Below, in pieces: positions 33,726 through 41,538 of a DNA stretch of 50,417 bases. The stretch covers positions 1 through 50,417 of the forward strand of contig JAIOPU010000035.1 in NCBI GenBank assembly GCA_021413725.1. The letters run 5' to 3'. The position numbers and the translations under genes are program-made. The notes under the pieces were generated by a model. The model saw only the letters and a list, made by a program, of their open reading frames with translations, did not search any database and was not told the DNA's origin. The DNA comes from Armatimonadota bacterium (GTDB taxonomy: Bacteria > Armatimonadota > Fimbriimonadia > Fimbriimonadales > Fimbriimonadaceae). Numbering within the stretch: position 1 is the first letter of the stretch; every line of letters begins with the position of its first letter.

Positions 33726-34873
33726 AGATTCGGCTGCAGTCCCAATGTCTCCATCAAACTCCGAATGAGTTTCAGATCATCCTTGGCTTGTTTCATAGAT
33801 TCGGATCGATATTCAACGAGCCAGTAGTGGTTATCAAACGACCCGATGCCATAGAACAAGACTAGGTCTCCGGCCTCGGAATTACCTTCCCGCAGTACCG
33901 TGGCGACCCGATAACCCGCCGCAGTTCTAAACATTGCAGGATCTTCGCGACGACTCACCGACTTGAACTGGGACAAAGTTTTGCTTGGGGCACTCACAAG
34001 CTGATTTTCCGGAGAAAGTGAGTCGATGGTGCTAAGCACATCGACGGTCACGATTCCGCTCGCTCGCGCATGAGTAAATCGAAGTTTGTCTCCGACCTTG
34101 GTCACGGTCCAGCCCTTTTCATATCGCAAAATTGAAGGTTGGCCCGCAAGTTGCACCTCCAGTTTTTCGGACCCGAACCGACCCTTCATTGGAGCCGTGA
34201 TCGCTGGATGCAAAACTATGGTTACGCTGGGCTTTAGCGGCGCGTCCGGAACACGAGCAGTATCCGTCGGCTTGCCTTGATCTGGTTTCTTTGGCTTTTT
34301 CGGCTTTTTGCCAGGCTCAGCAATTTCAACTGGGGGTGGATCTTCGACGAGAGGCAATGAGCCGTCAATCGTTCGCAAAGTCAACAGCGCCGCCTTCCAA
34401 ATGGCCTCGGCATCATCAAAATTTCCCCGAGGAACAGCCAGTCTGAATTGGAACTTGTTTGGAGTTCGCGTGTACAAGAGACCCGTATACGCCGCCATTT
34501 CCACCGTACGATCCACGTACGTCAGTTTTGTCAGCAGCATTGGCACGCCCAAATAGTCCTCGCGCCATTGCTTTTCAACCCCGGCGCCTTGCGACTTTGC
34601 CGCCGTACCCTGGAGTTGCTGCCAAAGGTCTGCCGTGCCTCGGAAAGTATTTTCAAAGATCTCCACCTTTGCCTGAGACTTCCCCTCATAAAGTGGAATC
34701 GTGAACTCCACGCTATGTTTCTTTTGCTTGAAAATCCAAGATTTCGGGTGGAAAAACGCCAATCCAAGATTCGGGCTTTCGAAAACCCTATCGTCTCGAA
34801 TGGCGGCTGCTGGCCAAACGAGACTCAATCCAAGCACAGCAGACAACAAAAGTTTACTATTGCGAATACGCAT
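33722..34873 (-). CDS. Exported protein with two PsbP-like segments, function unknown
   Basis: 383 residues from the ATG at 34873 (GTG at 34876 is possible); TACCCT lies eight bases before the ATG. Signal peptide LLLSAVLGLSLVWPAAA. Residues about 30-170 (LGLAFFHPKSWIFKQKKHSVEFTIP ... RLAVPRGNFDDAEAIWKAALLTLRTID) and about 215-380 (LRFTHARASGIVTVDV ... YWLVEYRSESMKQAKDDLKLIRSLMETL) have the strand and C-terminal helix layout of PsbP/Mog1 or DUF1795-type domains. A Lys/Pro linker (KKPKKPKKPDQGK) separates them. No function can be assigned. It leads an operon with tsaB and murB. Confidence 0.75.
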   Translation of the reverse strand: MRIRNSKLLLSAVLGLSLVWPAAAIRDDRVFESPNLGLAFFHPKSWIFKQKKHSVEFTIPLYEGKSQAKVEIFENTFRGTADLWQQLQGTAAKSQGAGVEKQWREDYLGVPMLLTKLTYVDRTVEMAAYTGLLYTRTPNKFQFRLAVPRGNFDDAEAIWKAALLTLRTIDGSLPLVEDPPPVEIAEPGKKPKKPKKPDQGKPTDTARVPDAPLKPSVTIVLHPAITAPMKGRFGSEKLEVQLAGQPSILRYEKGWTVTKVGDKLRFTHARASGIVTVDVLSTIDSLSPENQLVSAPSKTLSQFKSVSRREDPAMFRTAAGYRVATVLREGNSEAGDLVLFYGIGSFDNHYWLVEYRSESMKQAKDDLKLIRSLMETLGLQPNL

Positions 34874-34881
34874 CACCCCGT

Positions 34882-34887
34882 AGGGTA
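34882..34887 (-). promoter_or_regulatory. -10-like box (TACCCT) of the PsbP-like/tsaB/murB operon
   Basis: On the minus strand TACCCT ends eight bases before the ATG at 34873. No Shine-Dalgarno site is visible. Confidence 0.4.
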
Positions 34888-34912
34888 CTCAAATTTTAAA
34901 AATCTCTGTGCC

Positions 34913-36625
34913 TCACTTTCCAGCAAGGGGTAAGAGAATGATAAATTTTGCGCCATTGCCAAGCTCACCGGTCTCCACTACACTTCCACCGTGAGCCTCA
35001 ACAATTCCCTTAACAATGGAAAGTCCCAGCCCCATGCCCTTGACGCGAGAACTGTAGAACGGCTGAAATATCTGGTTTTTCTGTTCCGCTGATACACCTG
35101 GGCCTTGGTCCAAAACCTCCACCGCGGCAAATTCTCGCTTAAGCGGCAAACTCGCTCGCCTCTTCAACTCTCGGTTTGCAATATAAGTACTCACCTTCAA
35201 CTGGCCGGTCGAAAAGAAACTGAGTCCGTTTTCGACAATCTCCGTGATCGCTCTGCGGATTTTTCTCGCATCAATTTCAACTTCAGGAATCTCGCCCAAA
35301 TCGTAGACCAAGTGAATTTCACTTCGCCGCGGGAAAACCTCCTCTACTGCCTCTTTAACCACAAAATTTAGGTCCGCGCGCACGGTTGACAACTGTGTCG
35401 CCATCACGAAATCTCGGAATTCCTGTAGAATCTCTTCAATCCGATGGACGTTGGTGTCTAGACTTTTTTGCAGAGCAAGCAACTCAGCAAAATCTTTGCC
35501 CTCTTCACGGAGCAGGTGCCCAAGTTCATTTACGTCGCCTTTCAGAGCAAAAACGCGATTCCCGATCATGTGGGAACTCTTGGCGCTGAGTTCGCCCCAG
35601 GCCGCCATACGTTCAATCTGGATAGCGCGCTGAACAGAGCGCACGTTCTCCAAGCCCATGGCCGTCTGCTCGGCGACCGTGCTGAGAAGACGCTCATCGT
35701 CCTCTGTGAACTGAGAATCACGGTATGGATTTTCACCCACTCTCCGAACGACTCGAAGTGCCCCAATAGACTTGCCTCGGTACACAATCGGAACCGCAAG
35801 ATAGCTCGCAACTTTCTCCTTGGGCAAATCAAGCCAGAGGCCGCGCCAGCGCTCGTCTTCCTGAGGATTCTCCAACCGCAACGGCAACCCATTCGCACAA
35901 ACCCAGCCCGTGCACCCCTCGTTAGCCTTATAACCGACCCCGCCGACGCGGTCCTTCAGTGAACCCGCTGAACCCCGAAGCATGAATAAATCGGTCAACG
36001 GATCCAGAAGAAAGAGCGAGCAAGATTGAAACCGCAAGACATCGCCTGCAATCCCGAGGACGTTTTCGATCAGATCCTCTTCTGTCGTTGCGCGGTCGAG
36101 CGCACTCCCGATCAGTTCCAAAGCTTCTTCTCGACGCAAAAGTTCCTCCCGAGTAACCACGGTCAGAACAAGGAATGCAATGGTCTCCGCGATCTCTAAG
36201 TGATCGTCAGAGTAGTGGTTCTCCTCATCTGACTCGAGATTAAGGACAGCCCGCACTCTGCCGTGCCGGTCCATAATTGGAACCGCAATTTCGCTCTTGG
36301 AAGTGCGAATCAGATTCATGTACTGCGGCTCTTTCGTCACGTTTCCGGTGACAAAACTTTCACCTTTAGCCGCGACGTAAGCCACGATTCCGGCCCCTTC
36401 CTCTGCCGTGATTTCAACTTGCCGTACCTCGGATTCCTCGGCATGCTTTCCGGCGATGATGGACAGCTCCAAGGTGCCCAGTTCTTCATTCATCCGGCCA
36501 ATCATCGCCGTTGTGCTGTCAGTAAGCTCCATCGCCGACTCCGCGAGCATCCGCAACGCGGTATCGGTGTCCCATTCGGTCGCAGCAATTGCCGAAAGTT
36601 GCTTGAGTACGGAAGTATTTGGCAT
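34913..36625 (-). CDS. Soluble GAF-domain sensor histidine kinase, orphan
   Basis: 570 residues from the ATG at 36625, favoured over an upstream GTG (36646) because TATACT lies exactly seven bases before it. Two GAF domains (about 10-160 and 180-330, the second with GCTGWVCANGLPLRL and YLAVPIVYRGKSIGALRV), then a His-kinase helix with SSHMIGNR (His352). The ATPase domain follows, with EIVENGLSFF, DQGPGV and GMGLGLSIVKG. No membrane helix and no response regulator next to it, so the partner is encoded elsewhere. The upstream SIS gene is divergent. Ligand unknown. Confidence 0.92.
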   Translation of the reverse strand: MPNTSVLKQLSAIAATEWDTDTALRMLAESAMELTDSTTAMIGRMNEELGTLELSIIAGKHAEESEVRQVEITAEEGAGIVAYVAAKGESFVTGNVTKEPQYMNLIRTSKSEIAVPIMDRHGRVRAVLNLESDEENHYSDDHLEIAETIAFLVLTVVTREELLRREEALELIGSALDRATTEEDLIENVLGIAGDVLRFQSCSLFLLDPLTDLFMLRGSAGSLKDRVGGVGYKANEGCTGWVCANGLPLRLENPQEDERWRGLWLDLPKEKVASYLAVPIVYRGKSIGALRVVRRVGENPYRDSQFTEDDERLLSTVAEQTAMGLENVRSVQRAIQIERMAAWGELSAKSSHMIGNRVFALKGDVNELGHLLREEGKDFAELLALQKSLDTNVHRIEEILQEFRDFVMATQLSTVRADLNFVVKEAVEEVFPRRSEIHLVYDLGEIPEVEIDARKIRRAITEIVENGLSFFSTGQLKVSTYIANRELKRRASLPLKREFAAVEVLDQGPGVSAEQKNQIFQPFYSSRVKGMGLGLSIVKGIVEAHGGSVVETGELGNGAKFIILLPLAGK

Positions 36626-36632
36626 TTCCAAC

Positions 36633-36638
36633 AGTATA
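36633..36638 (-). promoter_or_regulatory. -10-like box (TATACT) of the GAF histidine kinase
   Basis: TATACT on the minus strand, seven bases before the ATG at 36625; five of six matches to TATAAT. It decides the choice of start. Confidence 0.55.
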
Positions 36639-36684
36639 TTCCCCACCCGTGAGACGGTAACCTTAGGGTGTGTTAGGACAGTGG

Positions 36685-37617
36685 ATGGAATCGGAAATTC
36701 GCGAGCAGGCCTTGGTGCTCGAAGTCAACACCGATCGTTACTACGCTGAACTAACGCCGTTTTTGAAAGACAGAGATTTCGAACTCGTCGTGATCGCCGC
36801 CCGAGGTTCCTCGGATCATGCCGCACTCTACCTGCGTTATCTCATCGAAATCCACCTCCAAATCCCTGTTTCGCTTGCTGCGCCGAGCGTCATCACACGG
36901 TTCCACAGCAAGATAAAGTATCCAAGGTCGCTCGGCATTGGAATCTCACAATCGGGTGCTGGTCCCGACGTTGCCGGGGTTCTGGAATATTTGCAATCCG
37001 AGGGGCACGAGACACTTGCCGTCACGAATACCGTCAACTCAAATCTTGGAAAAGTCTCACAGCACACGCTAAAACTTGGAGCTGGACCAGAACGGAGCGT
37101 CGCAGCGACGAAAAGCTACACCGCGAGTCTGCTCGCCGCCTACCAAATCGCGCGCGCAATGGGGGCAGACTTGCCTGACCCCCGGGGCAACCTCCCCACA
37201 AACGAGTGGGTGAATCAGTGCCAGGAAGTAGCGCAAGCTGACTTGGGAGCCATCCTGCGGTCTACGACCCTTATCAGCCTTGCCCGAGGCTACAGCTATT
37301 GCACTGCGCTCGAAACCTCCTTAAAGATGATGGAGTGCGCCTTGCTCCCTTGCAAAGGCTATTCGACGGCGGATTTCCAGCATGGACCCAAGGCGTTAGC
37401 GGGTCACGGTTCCGCCGCGATTGTCTTCGGCGATTCGCCTGAAGACCTGACTGATTATGGGTGCGTGGGTCTTTACGCGCCGGAGGCTCCTGATAACGCC
37501 CTGACTCCGATCTGGGATGCCATGTTCGCCCAATGGCTGGCTCTTCTTGCCGCGCGAGCGAGAGGTCTGGACCCTGATCACCCACGCTCGCTCAAAAAAA
37601 TTACCCAGACACTTTAA
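36685..37617 (+). CDS. SIS-domain sugar-phosphate isomerase/deaminase (GlmS-C/NagB-II/AgaS-like)
   Basis: 310 residues from the ATG at 36685, with AGGA eight bases upstream; a GTG at 36670 is the alternative. Two SIS domains without the glutaminase domain of GlmS. The start MESEIREQA recalls the E-x-R-E-Q-P of this family. AARGSSDHAALYLRYLIE is the first sugar-phosphate loop, SQSGAGPDV the second, and SVAATKSYTASL and KGYSTADFQHGPKAL match GlmS-type isomerase segments. Likely converts glucosamine-6-phosphate to fructose-6-phosphate plus ammonia (NagB-II) or a related ketose. It would follow MurQ and a deacetylase in amino-sugar use; nagA is not visible. Confidence 0.82.
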   Translation: MESEIREQALVLEVNTDRYYAELTPFLKDRDFELVVIAARGSSDHAALYLRYLIEIHLQIPVSLAAPSVITRFHSKIKYPRSLGIGISQSGAGPDVAGVLEYLQSEGHETLAVTNTVNSNLGKVSQHTLKLGAGPERSVAATKSYTASLLAAYQIARAMGADLPDPRGNLPTNEWVNQCQEVAQADLGAILRSTTLISLARGYSYCTALETSLKMMECALLPCKGYSTADFQHGPKALAGHGSAAIVFGDSPEDLTDYGCVGLYAPEAPDNALTPIWDAMFAQWLALLAARARGLDPDHPRSLKKITQTL

Positions 37618-37658
37618 CAGAAAGTTCACTGATTTTCAAAAAAAGTCCCGGAAATCTC

Positions 37659-37686
37659 TTGTTTTTTTGAAAAAGTGTGATATCAT
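37659..37686 (+). promoter_or_regulatory. Promoter of prepilin cassette 1
   Basis: TTGTTT (37659-37664), a 16-base spacer, TATCAT (37681-37686). The ATG at 37696 follows after nine bases without a Shine-Dalgarno site. Confidence 0.55.
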
Positions 37687-37695
37687 CCTCTGATC

Positions 37696-38511
37696 ATGAG
37701 GAATTCTACGAATTTTTCTCGACGCGCGTTCACGCTCATCGAACTGCTCGTCGTTATAGCCATTATTGCCATTCTTGCCGCCATTCTCTTCCCTGTATTT
37801 ACCCAGGCGAAGCGAGCTGCCAAACTTACTTCATGCTTGTCCAATAACAAGCAACACGCCCTTGCGGTGAATATGTACGTTCAGTCTTACGACAGCACAT
37901 ATCCAACCGTTGAGAGAAGCGTGAATGACTATTGCAATCCGCGTGCCGGGGATATGGTCATTCGACTGCAGCCCTACATCAAGAGCACCAACATCTTCTT
38001 CTGCCCTGAGCGCGTGAATCGAAGGAACCCATACTCGAGCACGGCTTGTTCATGGAACCCTCAGAATTATCTACTTGGCTACGGTTCGAACTTCGGAATG
38101 TGGTCGATTAGCGATGGAACTGGTCTCTACCAGTACAATTCGCCAGTCGGTGCAGCCGGATATACCGAGTCCGAAGTCGAAACTTCAGCAGACTTCATTG
38201 TGATGGGAGAGACTTTGGACTATCCCTACTACACCATGTCGTTGTACTTCCAGGACACAGAGGGTAACAACAAGAACCTCATTCGACACGGTGGCCGCTG
38301 GCCCTACAGCTTTGCCGATGGTCATGCGAAGTCGAACCCGACCGCTGCGTACCGAATTCCAGGAATCAAGGAATTCACCGTTCTTCCGATGAAGCAGTCC
38401 GATATGGAAAGCTTCTGCAGTCAGAAGGATCGAATTTCTAGAGACTCAGCGAATCCTTATCCTTGCAAGGAAATTGCTCGTCGAATTGCCGTGAGCAGGA
38501 TCGCCCTTTGA
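37696..38511 (+). CDS. Type IV-like prepilin, H-X9-DG type (pseudopilin)
   Basis: 271 residues. A basic leader ending RRA precedes [21 protein letters not shown], the methylated prepilin helix; cleavage before Phe leaves Glu at position five. [22 protein letters not shown] follows, typical of Armatimonadota and planctomycete prepilins. Near the C-terminus [16 protein letters not shown] contains His, nine residues and Asp-Gly, the H-X9-DG motif. The protein is probably a surface pilin or a minor pseudopilin of a type II secretion-like machine. No pil/gsp assembly genes are nearby. A tiny lipoprotein gene overlaps its stop. The same pair occurs at 42473-41362. Confidence 0.92.
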   Translation: MRNSTNFSRRAFTLIELLVVIAIIAILAAILFPVFTQAKRAAKLTSCLSNNKQHALAVNMYVQSYDSTYPTVERSVNDYCNPRAGDMVIRLQPYIKSTNIFFCPERVNRRNPYSSTACSWNPQNYLLGYGSNFGMWSISDGTGLYQYNSPVGAAGYTESEVETSADFIVMGETLDYPYYTMSLYFQDTEGNNKNLIRHGGRWPYSFADGHAKSNPTAAYRIPGIKEFTVLPMKQSDMESFCSQKDRISRDSANPYPCKEIARRIAVSRIAL

Positions 38512-38669
38512 GAAAGGTCTGGTTGGTTCTTTTCGCACTTGGGCTTGTGTGTGGGTTAGCCGGTTGCTCCAGCCAACCAGAACCGGAAAAGCCAAAGGAA
38601 GAGACCACTCAGGTCAAGACTGGTAACGGTGAGGCTCCGGCCTTGCCCGAAGGTCCAGCCGCTAAATAA
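38508..38669 (+). CDS. Small lipoprotein coupled to prepilin 1
   Basis: 53 residues starting with TTG at 38508, which overlaps the prepilin stop (TTGA). Signal peptide [19 protein letters not shown] with a clear lipobox LAGC, followed by a Glu/Lys/Pro-rich tail ([12 protein letters not shown] ... LPEGPAAK) with no fold expected. No family recognised. Position and overlap with a prepilin gene are shared by the gene at 41362-41538, so the two likely have the same role, perhaps a pilotin-like or outer-membrane partner. That is inference. Confidence 0.75.
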   Translation: MRKVWLVLFALGLVCGLAGCSSQPEPEKPKEETTQVKTGNGEAPALPEGPAAK

Positions 38670-38670
38670 C

Positions 38671-38708
38671 AAAAAATCCCCCGTCCAAACCGGACGGGGG
38701 ATTTTTTT
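38671..38708. terminator. Bidirectional terminator
   Basis: An 11-bp stem ATCCCCCGTCC/GGACGGGGGAT (38676-38686, 38692-38702) is flanked by A6 and T7, so it works for the lipoprotein gene and for the convergent nuoF. Confidence 0.93.
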
Positions 38709-38712
38709 GTTC

Positions 38713-40020
38713 CTACGGAACGAGCATCAAGTCCTTGCTGGACTTGACCATGCTCTTCCCGTTTGCGATGAAGTAGTCAAACTCCTCGGGGAAGACCCGG
38801 ATCGCGGCGGCTACGGGCCAAGCGGCGGCGTCACCTAAACCGCAGAACGAACGCCCGTCGATCTGCGAGCAGACTTCCAGGAGCAACTCCTTGTCGCCCG
38901 GTTGCCCATTCCCGGCAACAATGCGCTCCATGATCTGCAGCATCCACTTCGTCCCCTCGCGGCAGGGAGTGCACTTTCCGCAACTCTCCTGAGCGTAAAA
39001 CATAGCCGTTCGCCAGATGAACGAAACGATACAGGTGTGCTCATTCAGGAACATACAGCCACCCGAACCGACCATCGACTTCACGTCGCTCATTTCCTCA
39101 TAACCCAGAACCGCACGACCGCACATTTCAGCGTCGATAATCGGCACCGATGAGCCACCGGGGACGCAGGCTTTGAGCTTTCCGCCTTTCATTCCACCCG
39201 ACATTTCAAGCAATTCGTTTAAAGTTGTTCCGAATTCAATTTCGTAGTTCCCGGGTTTGTTGACATGCCCACTCACCGAGAAAATCTTTGTTCCGCGCGA
39301 GTTCTTGGTTGCCGCACCCAGTGTTTGATACCACTCGCCGCCCTTATTCACGATGAACGGCACGCACGTGTAAGTCTCGACATTATTGATGAGCGTCGGC
39401 GAATCCCAGAGGCCGCTAATCGTCGGCAACGGCGCGTGAGGGAATTTTAGCCGCGGCATTCCCCGCTCTCCCATCAAACTCGACATGAGCGCGCTTTCCT
39501 CGCCGCACTCGTATGAGCCCGCACCCATGTGGATATAGAGATCAAAATCCCGCCCGGATCCCAGAATATTCTTGCCGAGCAATCCCGCCGCATAAGCCTC
39601 ATCTATTGCCGCGCGGAGAGCTTTCGCCGCGTCAATGAACTCGCCGCGAATATAGATAAATCCGGCATCGCCCTGAGTCGCAAAACCGGCAATCGTCATG
39701 CCCTCAACCAGCAAGAATGGAGTTTCCTCCATAAGTTGCTTGTCCTTGAAAGTGCCTGGTTCGCCTTCGTCGGCGTTGCAGACCACGTAGTGCTTTTTGC
39801 CGACCTTTTCTTTCGGCAAGCCATTCCACTTGATCCAAGTAGGAAATCCCGCGCCGCCTCGACCTCGCAGGCCGCTGGCTTTGACTTCGTCAATAATCGC
39901 CTGGCGCTCCATCTTGACGGCCTTCTCGAGAGCCTTGTAACCGCCCTTTTTGCGGTAGCCATCGAGAGTGCGATAAGCGGTGTCGTCGGAGTGCTCAAGG
40001 AGGAGTTTATACTCGGCCAT
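38713..40020 (-). CDS. nuoF: NADH-quinone oxidoreductase subunit F
   Basis: 435 residues. GLRGRGGAGFPTWIKW is the NADH-binding glycine-rich loop, YVVCNADEGEPGTFKDK binds FMN, GAGSYECGEESALMSSLMG follows. The 4Fe-4S site is ESCGKCTPCREGT plus the Cys in GRSFCGLGD. It oxidises NADH and passes electrons through FMN to the N3 cluster in complex I. Neither nuoE nor nuoG is adjacent; upstream is a 458-base repeat-rich gap. A soluble hydrogenase or formate dehydrogenase beta subunit looks similar but usually carries extra domains. TAGAAT lies nine bases before the ATG. Confidence 0.93.
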   Translation of the reverse strand: MAEYKLLLEHSDDTAYRTLDGYRKKGGYKALEKAVKMERQAIIDEVKASGLRGRGGAGFPTWIKWNGLPKEKVGKKHYVVCNADEGEPGTFKDKQLMEETPFLLVEGMTIAGFATQGDAGFIYIRGEFIDAAKALRAAIDEAYAAGLLGKNILGSGRDFDLYIHMGAGSYECGEESALMSSLMGERGMPRLKFPHAPLPTISGLWDSPTLINNVETYTCVPFIVNKGGEWYQTLGAATKNSRGTKIFSVSGHVNKPGNYEIEFGTTLNELLEMSGGMKGGKLKACVPGGSSVPIIDAEMCGRAVLGYEEMSDVKSMVGSGGCMFLNEHTCIVSFIWRTAMFYAQESCGKCTPCREGTKWMLQIMERIVAGNGQPGDKELLLEVCSQIDGRSFCGLGDAAAWPVAAAIRVFPEEFDYFIANGKSMVKSSKDLMLVP

Positions 40021-40029
40021 ATTGACTCT

Positions 40030-40035
40030 ATTCTA
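40030..40035 (-). promoter_or_regulatory. -10-like box (TAGAAT) of nuoF
   Basis: TAGAAT on the minus strand, nine bases before the ATG at 40020, no Shine-Dalgarno site. It implies that nuoF has its own promoter here. Confidence 0.45.
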
Positions 40036-40102
40036 CTCGGTTGGCGAACTTTTCCTCTCTTTGATTGGGTGGAGATCAAAGGATGCCTCCACGCGTTCGA
40101 AG

Positions 40103-40128
40103 TTCACAGTTCATTTTTGAATTGTGAA
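40103..40128. repeat. Inverted repeat upstream of nuoF
   Basis: TTCACAGTTCA (40103-40113) and TGAATTGTGAA (40118-40128) pair over 11 bases with one G-T. It may be an operator for nuoF, 80-110 bases upstream of its start, or simply a relic of the repeat cluster. The gap 40021-40478 holds no gene I can support. Confidence 0.4.
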
Positions 40129-40297
40129 TGTAAATTGAACCTGGCTTGTAGATTCTTGAACCTAAATTGACGTTCATTCACATAAGCTGTTTCCCCCTGG
40201 GAGAAAGCATTTGGAATGTCGGACTGTAATCGTTCATGCATTTGGACGAGGCGAGGCTAGAAGTCAACTGAGGGAGTGCGGTTCTTAAATTGTGTGA

Positions 40298-40387
40298 CCC
40301 CGTCCGGGGCCAGTGCTTTAGACCCGTCTAACCCCAGGTTTCGCTCCGCTCAACCTGGGGCTAAGAATTGTGTCATCCCTTCGGGAT
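40298..40387. repeat. Two-hairpin palindromic repeat, copy 2
   Basis: CCCCAGGTT (40332-40340) pairs with AACCTGGGG (40352-40360). A CTA and a spacer follow, then ATCCC-TTC-GGGAT (40375-40387). The order, the CTA after the first hairpin and the short T-rich loop of the second match the copy at 19653-19708. A further small CCCCG/CGGGG hairpin stands at 40298-40309. Confidence 0.7.
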
Positions 40388-40423
40388 AGTACTGCAATTC
40401 CATTTGCCAACTCAACCACGATT

Positions 40424-40472
40424 CAGCGGGCGAGACGCCCGTGGTCCAGTAGGCGGACGGAGACGCTCGCGC
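40424..40472. repeat. GAGACG-core tandem hairpin repeat
   Basis: CGGGCG-AGA-CGCCCG (40427-40441) is a perfect six-base stem with AGA loop. About 25 bases on, CGGACGG-AGA-CGCTCG is a decayed second unit with the same loop. The element abuts the stop codon of ygfZ. It is a third repeat type within the same 458-base gap. Confidence 0.55.
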
Positions 40473-40478
40473 TCCAAT

Positions 40479-41306
40479 TTATCTTTGTCGGCGCAATGGG
40501 AATTCAGATATCTTGCAGGCCACCCCTTCGATAGTGATCCGCCCAAGTTCAATTTGCTCCGCCTTCAAAAAGATCCCTCCCAAGAATCCATAGTCAGGAC
40601 TAAAGGCCGCACTAGTAACTCCCGGCAGACCTTCCAAAGACACCTCAGCCCGCAGACAAACCCATTGGCGATTCACGTGACCACGGCTGTGAATACGCTG
40701 CAAGACCTCCTGCCCCGTGTAGCATCCCTTTTCATAGTGGATGTGCCGAGACTCGAACCATGCGCCCAACTCCGGTGGCAGCGTCTTTTCGGTGGTGTCG
40801 ATGCCGCGTCTAGGAATCCCAACCTCAAGGCGCAGTGCCTCCCACGCCTCCGGCGCAAGAGAGATCCCTTCGGGCACGAATTCATGATCGACGAGGGTGT
40901 CGAAGCCGCCGTATCCGAGCCGGTTGTGCTGGAATCCAGCTTCCGGCGCGAGCGGACCTTGAAATGAGATCAGCTTCCCCGCGAGCACTTCGGCGCGAAC
41001 ATCCTCTAGGATCACCCATTTCTCCACTCGCTTGAGCAAAGTATCCGCCGACTCCGGGTCCATGATAAGCAGAAAGCCGCCATCCTCAGCTCGAAACGCT
41101 CGCCCCAATCCAGCGAGTTGCCCCGTCGGCGTGCAGAGGCAGAAGTCGCAAGGCAACGCCGTCATATCCTGCGTCGTTTGCCCCTGCAGCCAGGAGTCTG
41201 CGTCCGCGCCGGTGAGCCGCACCAAGCGGTCGCCCGTTCGATACCACGCAGCACCAGTCTGCACGGCGCGATAACTCTCGATCCAAGGCACTTCAATATT
41301 TGTCAT
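40479..41306 (-). CDS. ygfZ: Folate-binding protein YgfZ (GcvT-like)
   Basis: 275 residues. The family hallmark KGCYTGQEVLQRIHSRGHVNR (about 195-215) contains the K-G-C-Y-x-G-Q-E motif. Upstream, VRLTGADADSWLQGQTTQDM matches the GcvT-like fold. YgfZ binds tetrahydrofolate and helps maintain certain iron-sulfur enzymes such as MiaB. It is not a glycine-cleavage T protein because it lacks the T-protein length and catalytic region. The gene lies after a terminator and has no clear Shine-Dalgarno or TANNNT box of its own in the 50 bases upstream. Confidence 0.9.
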   Translation of the reverse strand: MTNIEVPWIESYRAVQTGAAWYRTGDRLVRLTGADADSWLQGQTTQDMTALPCDFCLCTPTGQLAGLGRAFRAEDGGFLLIMDPESADTLLKRVEKWVILEDVRAEVLAGKLISFQGPLAPEAGFQHNRLGYGGFDTLVDHEFVPEGISLAPEAWEALRLEVGIPRRGIDTTEKTLPPELGAWFESRHIHYEKGCYTGQEVLQRIHSRGHVNRQWVCLRAEVSLEGLPGVTSAAFSPDYGFLGGIFLKAEQIELGRITIEGVACKISEFPLRRQR

Positions 41307-41312
41307 GAGAAA

Positions 41313-41345
41313 TCAAAACAGGACTGGATAAATCCAGTCCTGTTT
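41313..41345 (-). terminator. Terminator of prepilin cassette 2
   Basis: A 13-bp perfect stem (41316-41328 with 41333-41345, four-base loop). Read on the minus strand it ends in TTTT. It separates the prepilin/lipoprotein unit from ygfZ. Confidence 0.88.
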
Positions 41346-41361
41346 ACTCTACTCCACTTGA

Positions 41362-41538
41362 TCAACGATCAGGTCGTTCGGGTGGAGGCGGAATGCCCGC
41401 TGCCTTATCCTTCTTATCTTGTTCGCTCTCCGACCACTTTTTGGCGTCAGTCTCTTCAACTGTTCCGCCAGATCCGCATCCGCAAACACTGAGAATCGTG
41501 CCGCCGAGAATTAGACCGATGAGAAGAACTCGTTTCAT
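41362..41538 (-). CDS. Small lipoprotein coupled to prepilin 2
   Basis: 58 residues from the ATG at 41538, which overlaps the prepilin stop (ATGA). Signal peptide KRVLLIGLILGGTILSVCGC with lipobox, then a charged segment (EETDAKKWSESEQDKKDK) and a proline-rich end (GIPPPPERPDR). No family recognised. Length, lipobox, charged middle, proline-rich tail and overlap with a prepilin gene all mirror the lipoprotein at 38508-38669. A terminator follows. Confidence 0.8.
   Translation of the reverse strand: MKRVLLIGLILGGTILSVCGCGSGGTVEETDAKKWSESEQDKKDKAAGIPPPPERPDR

Noticed and set aside
40368-40967. 199-codon plus-strand frame over the repeat cluster and ygfZ
   Set aside because: Mostly antisense to ygfZ and begins inside palindromic repeats; no start signal or motif.
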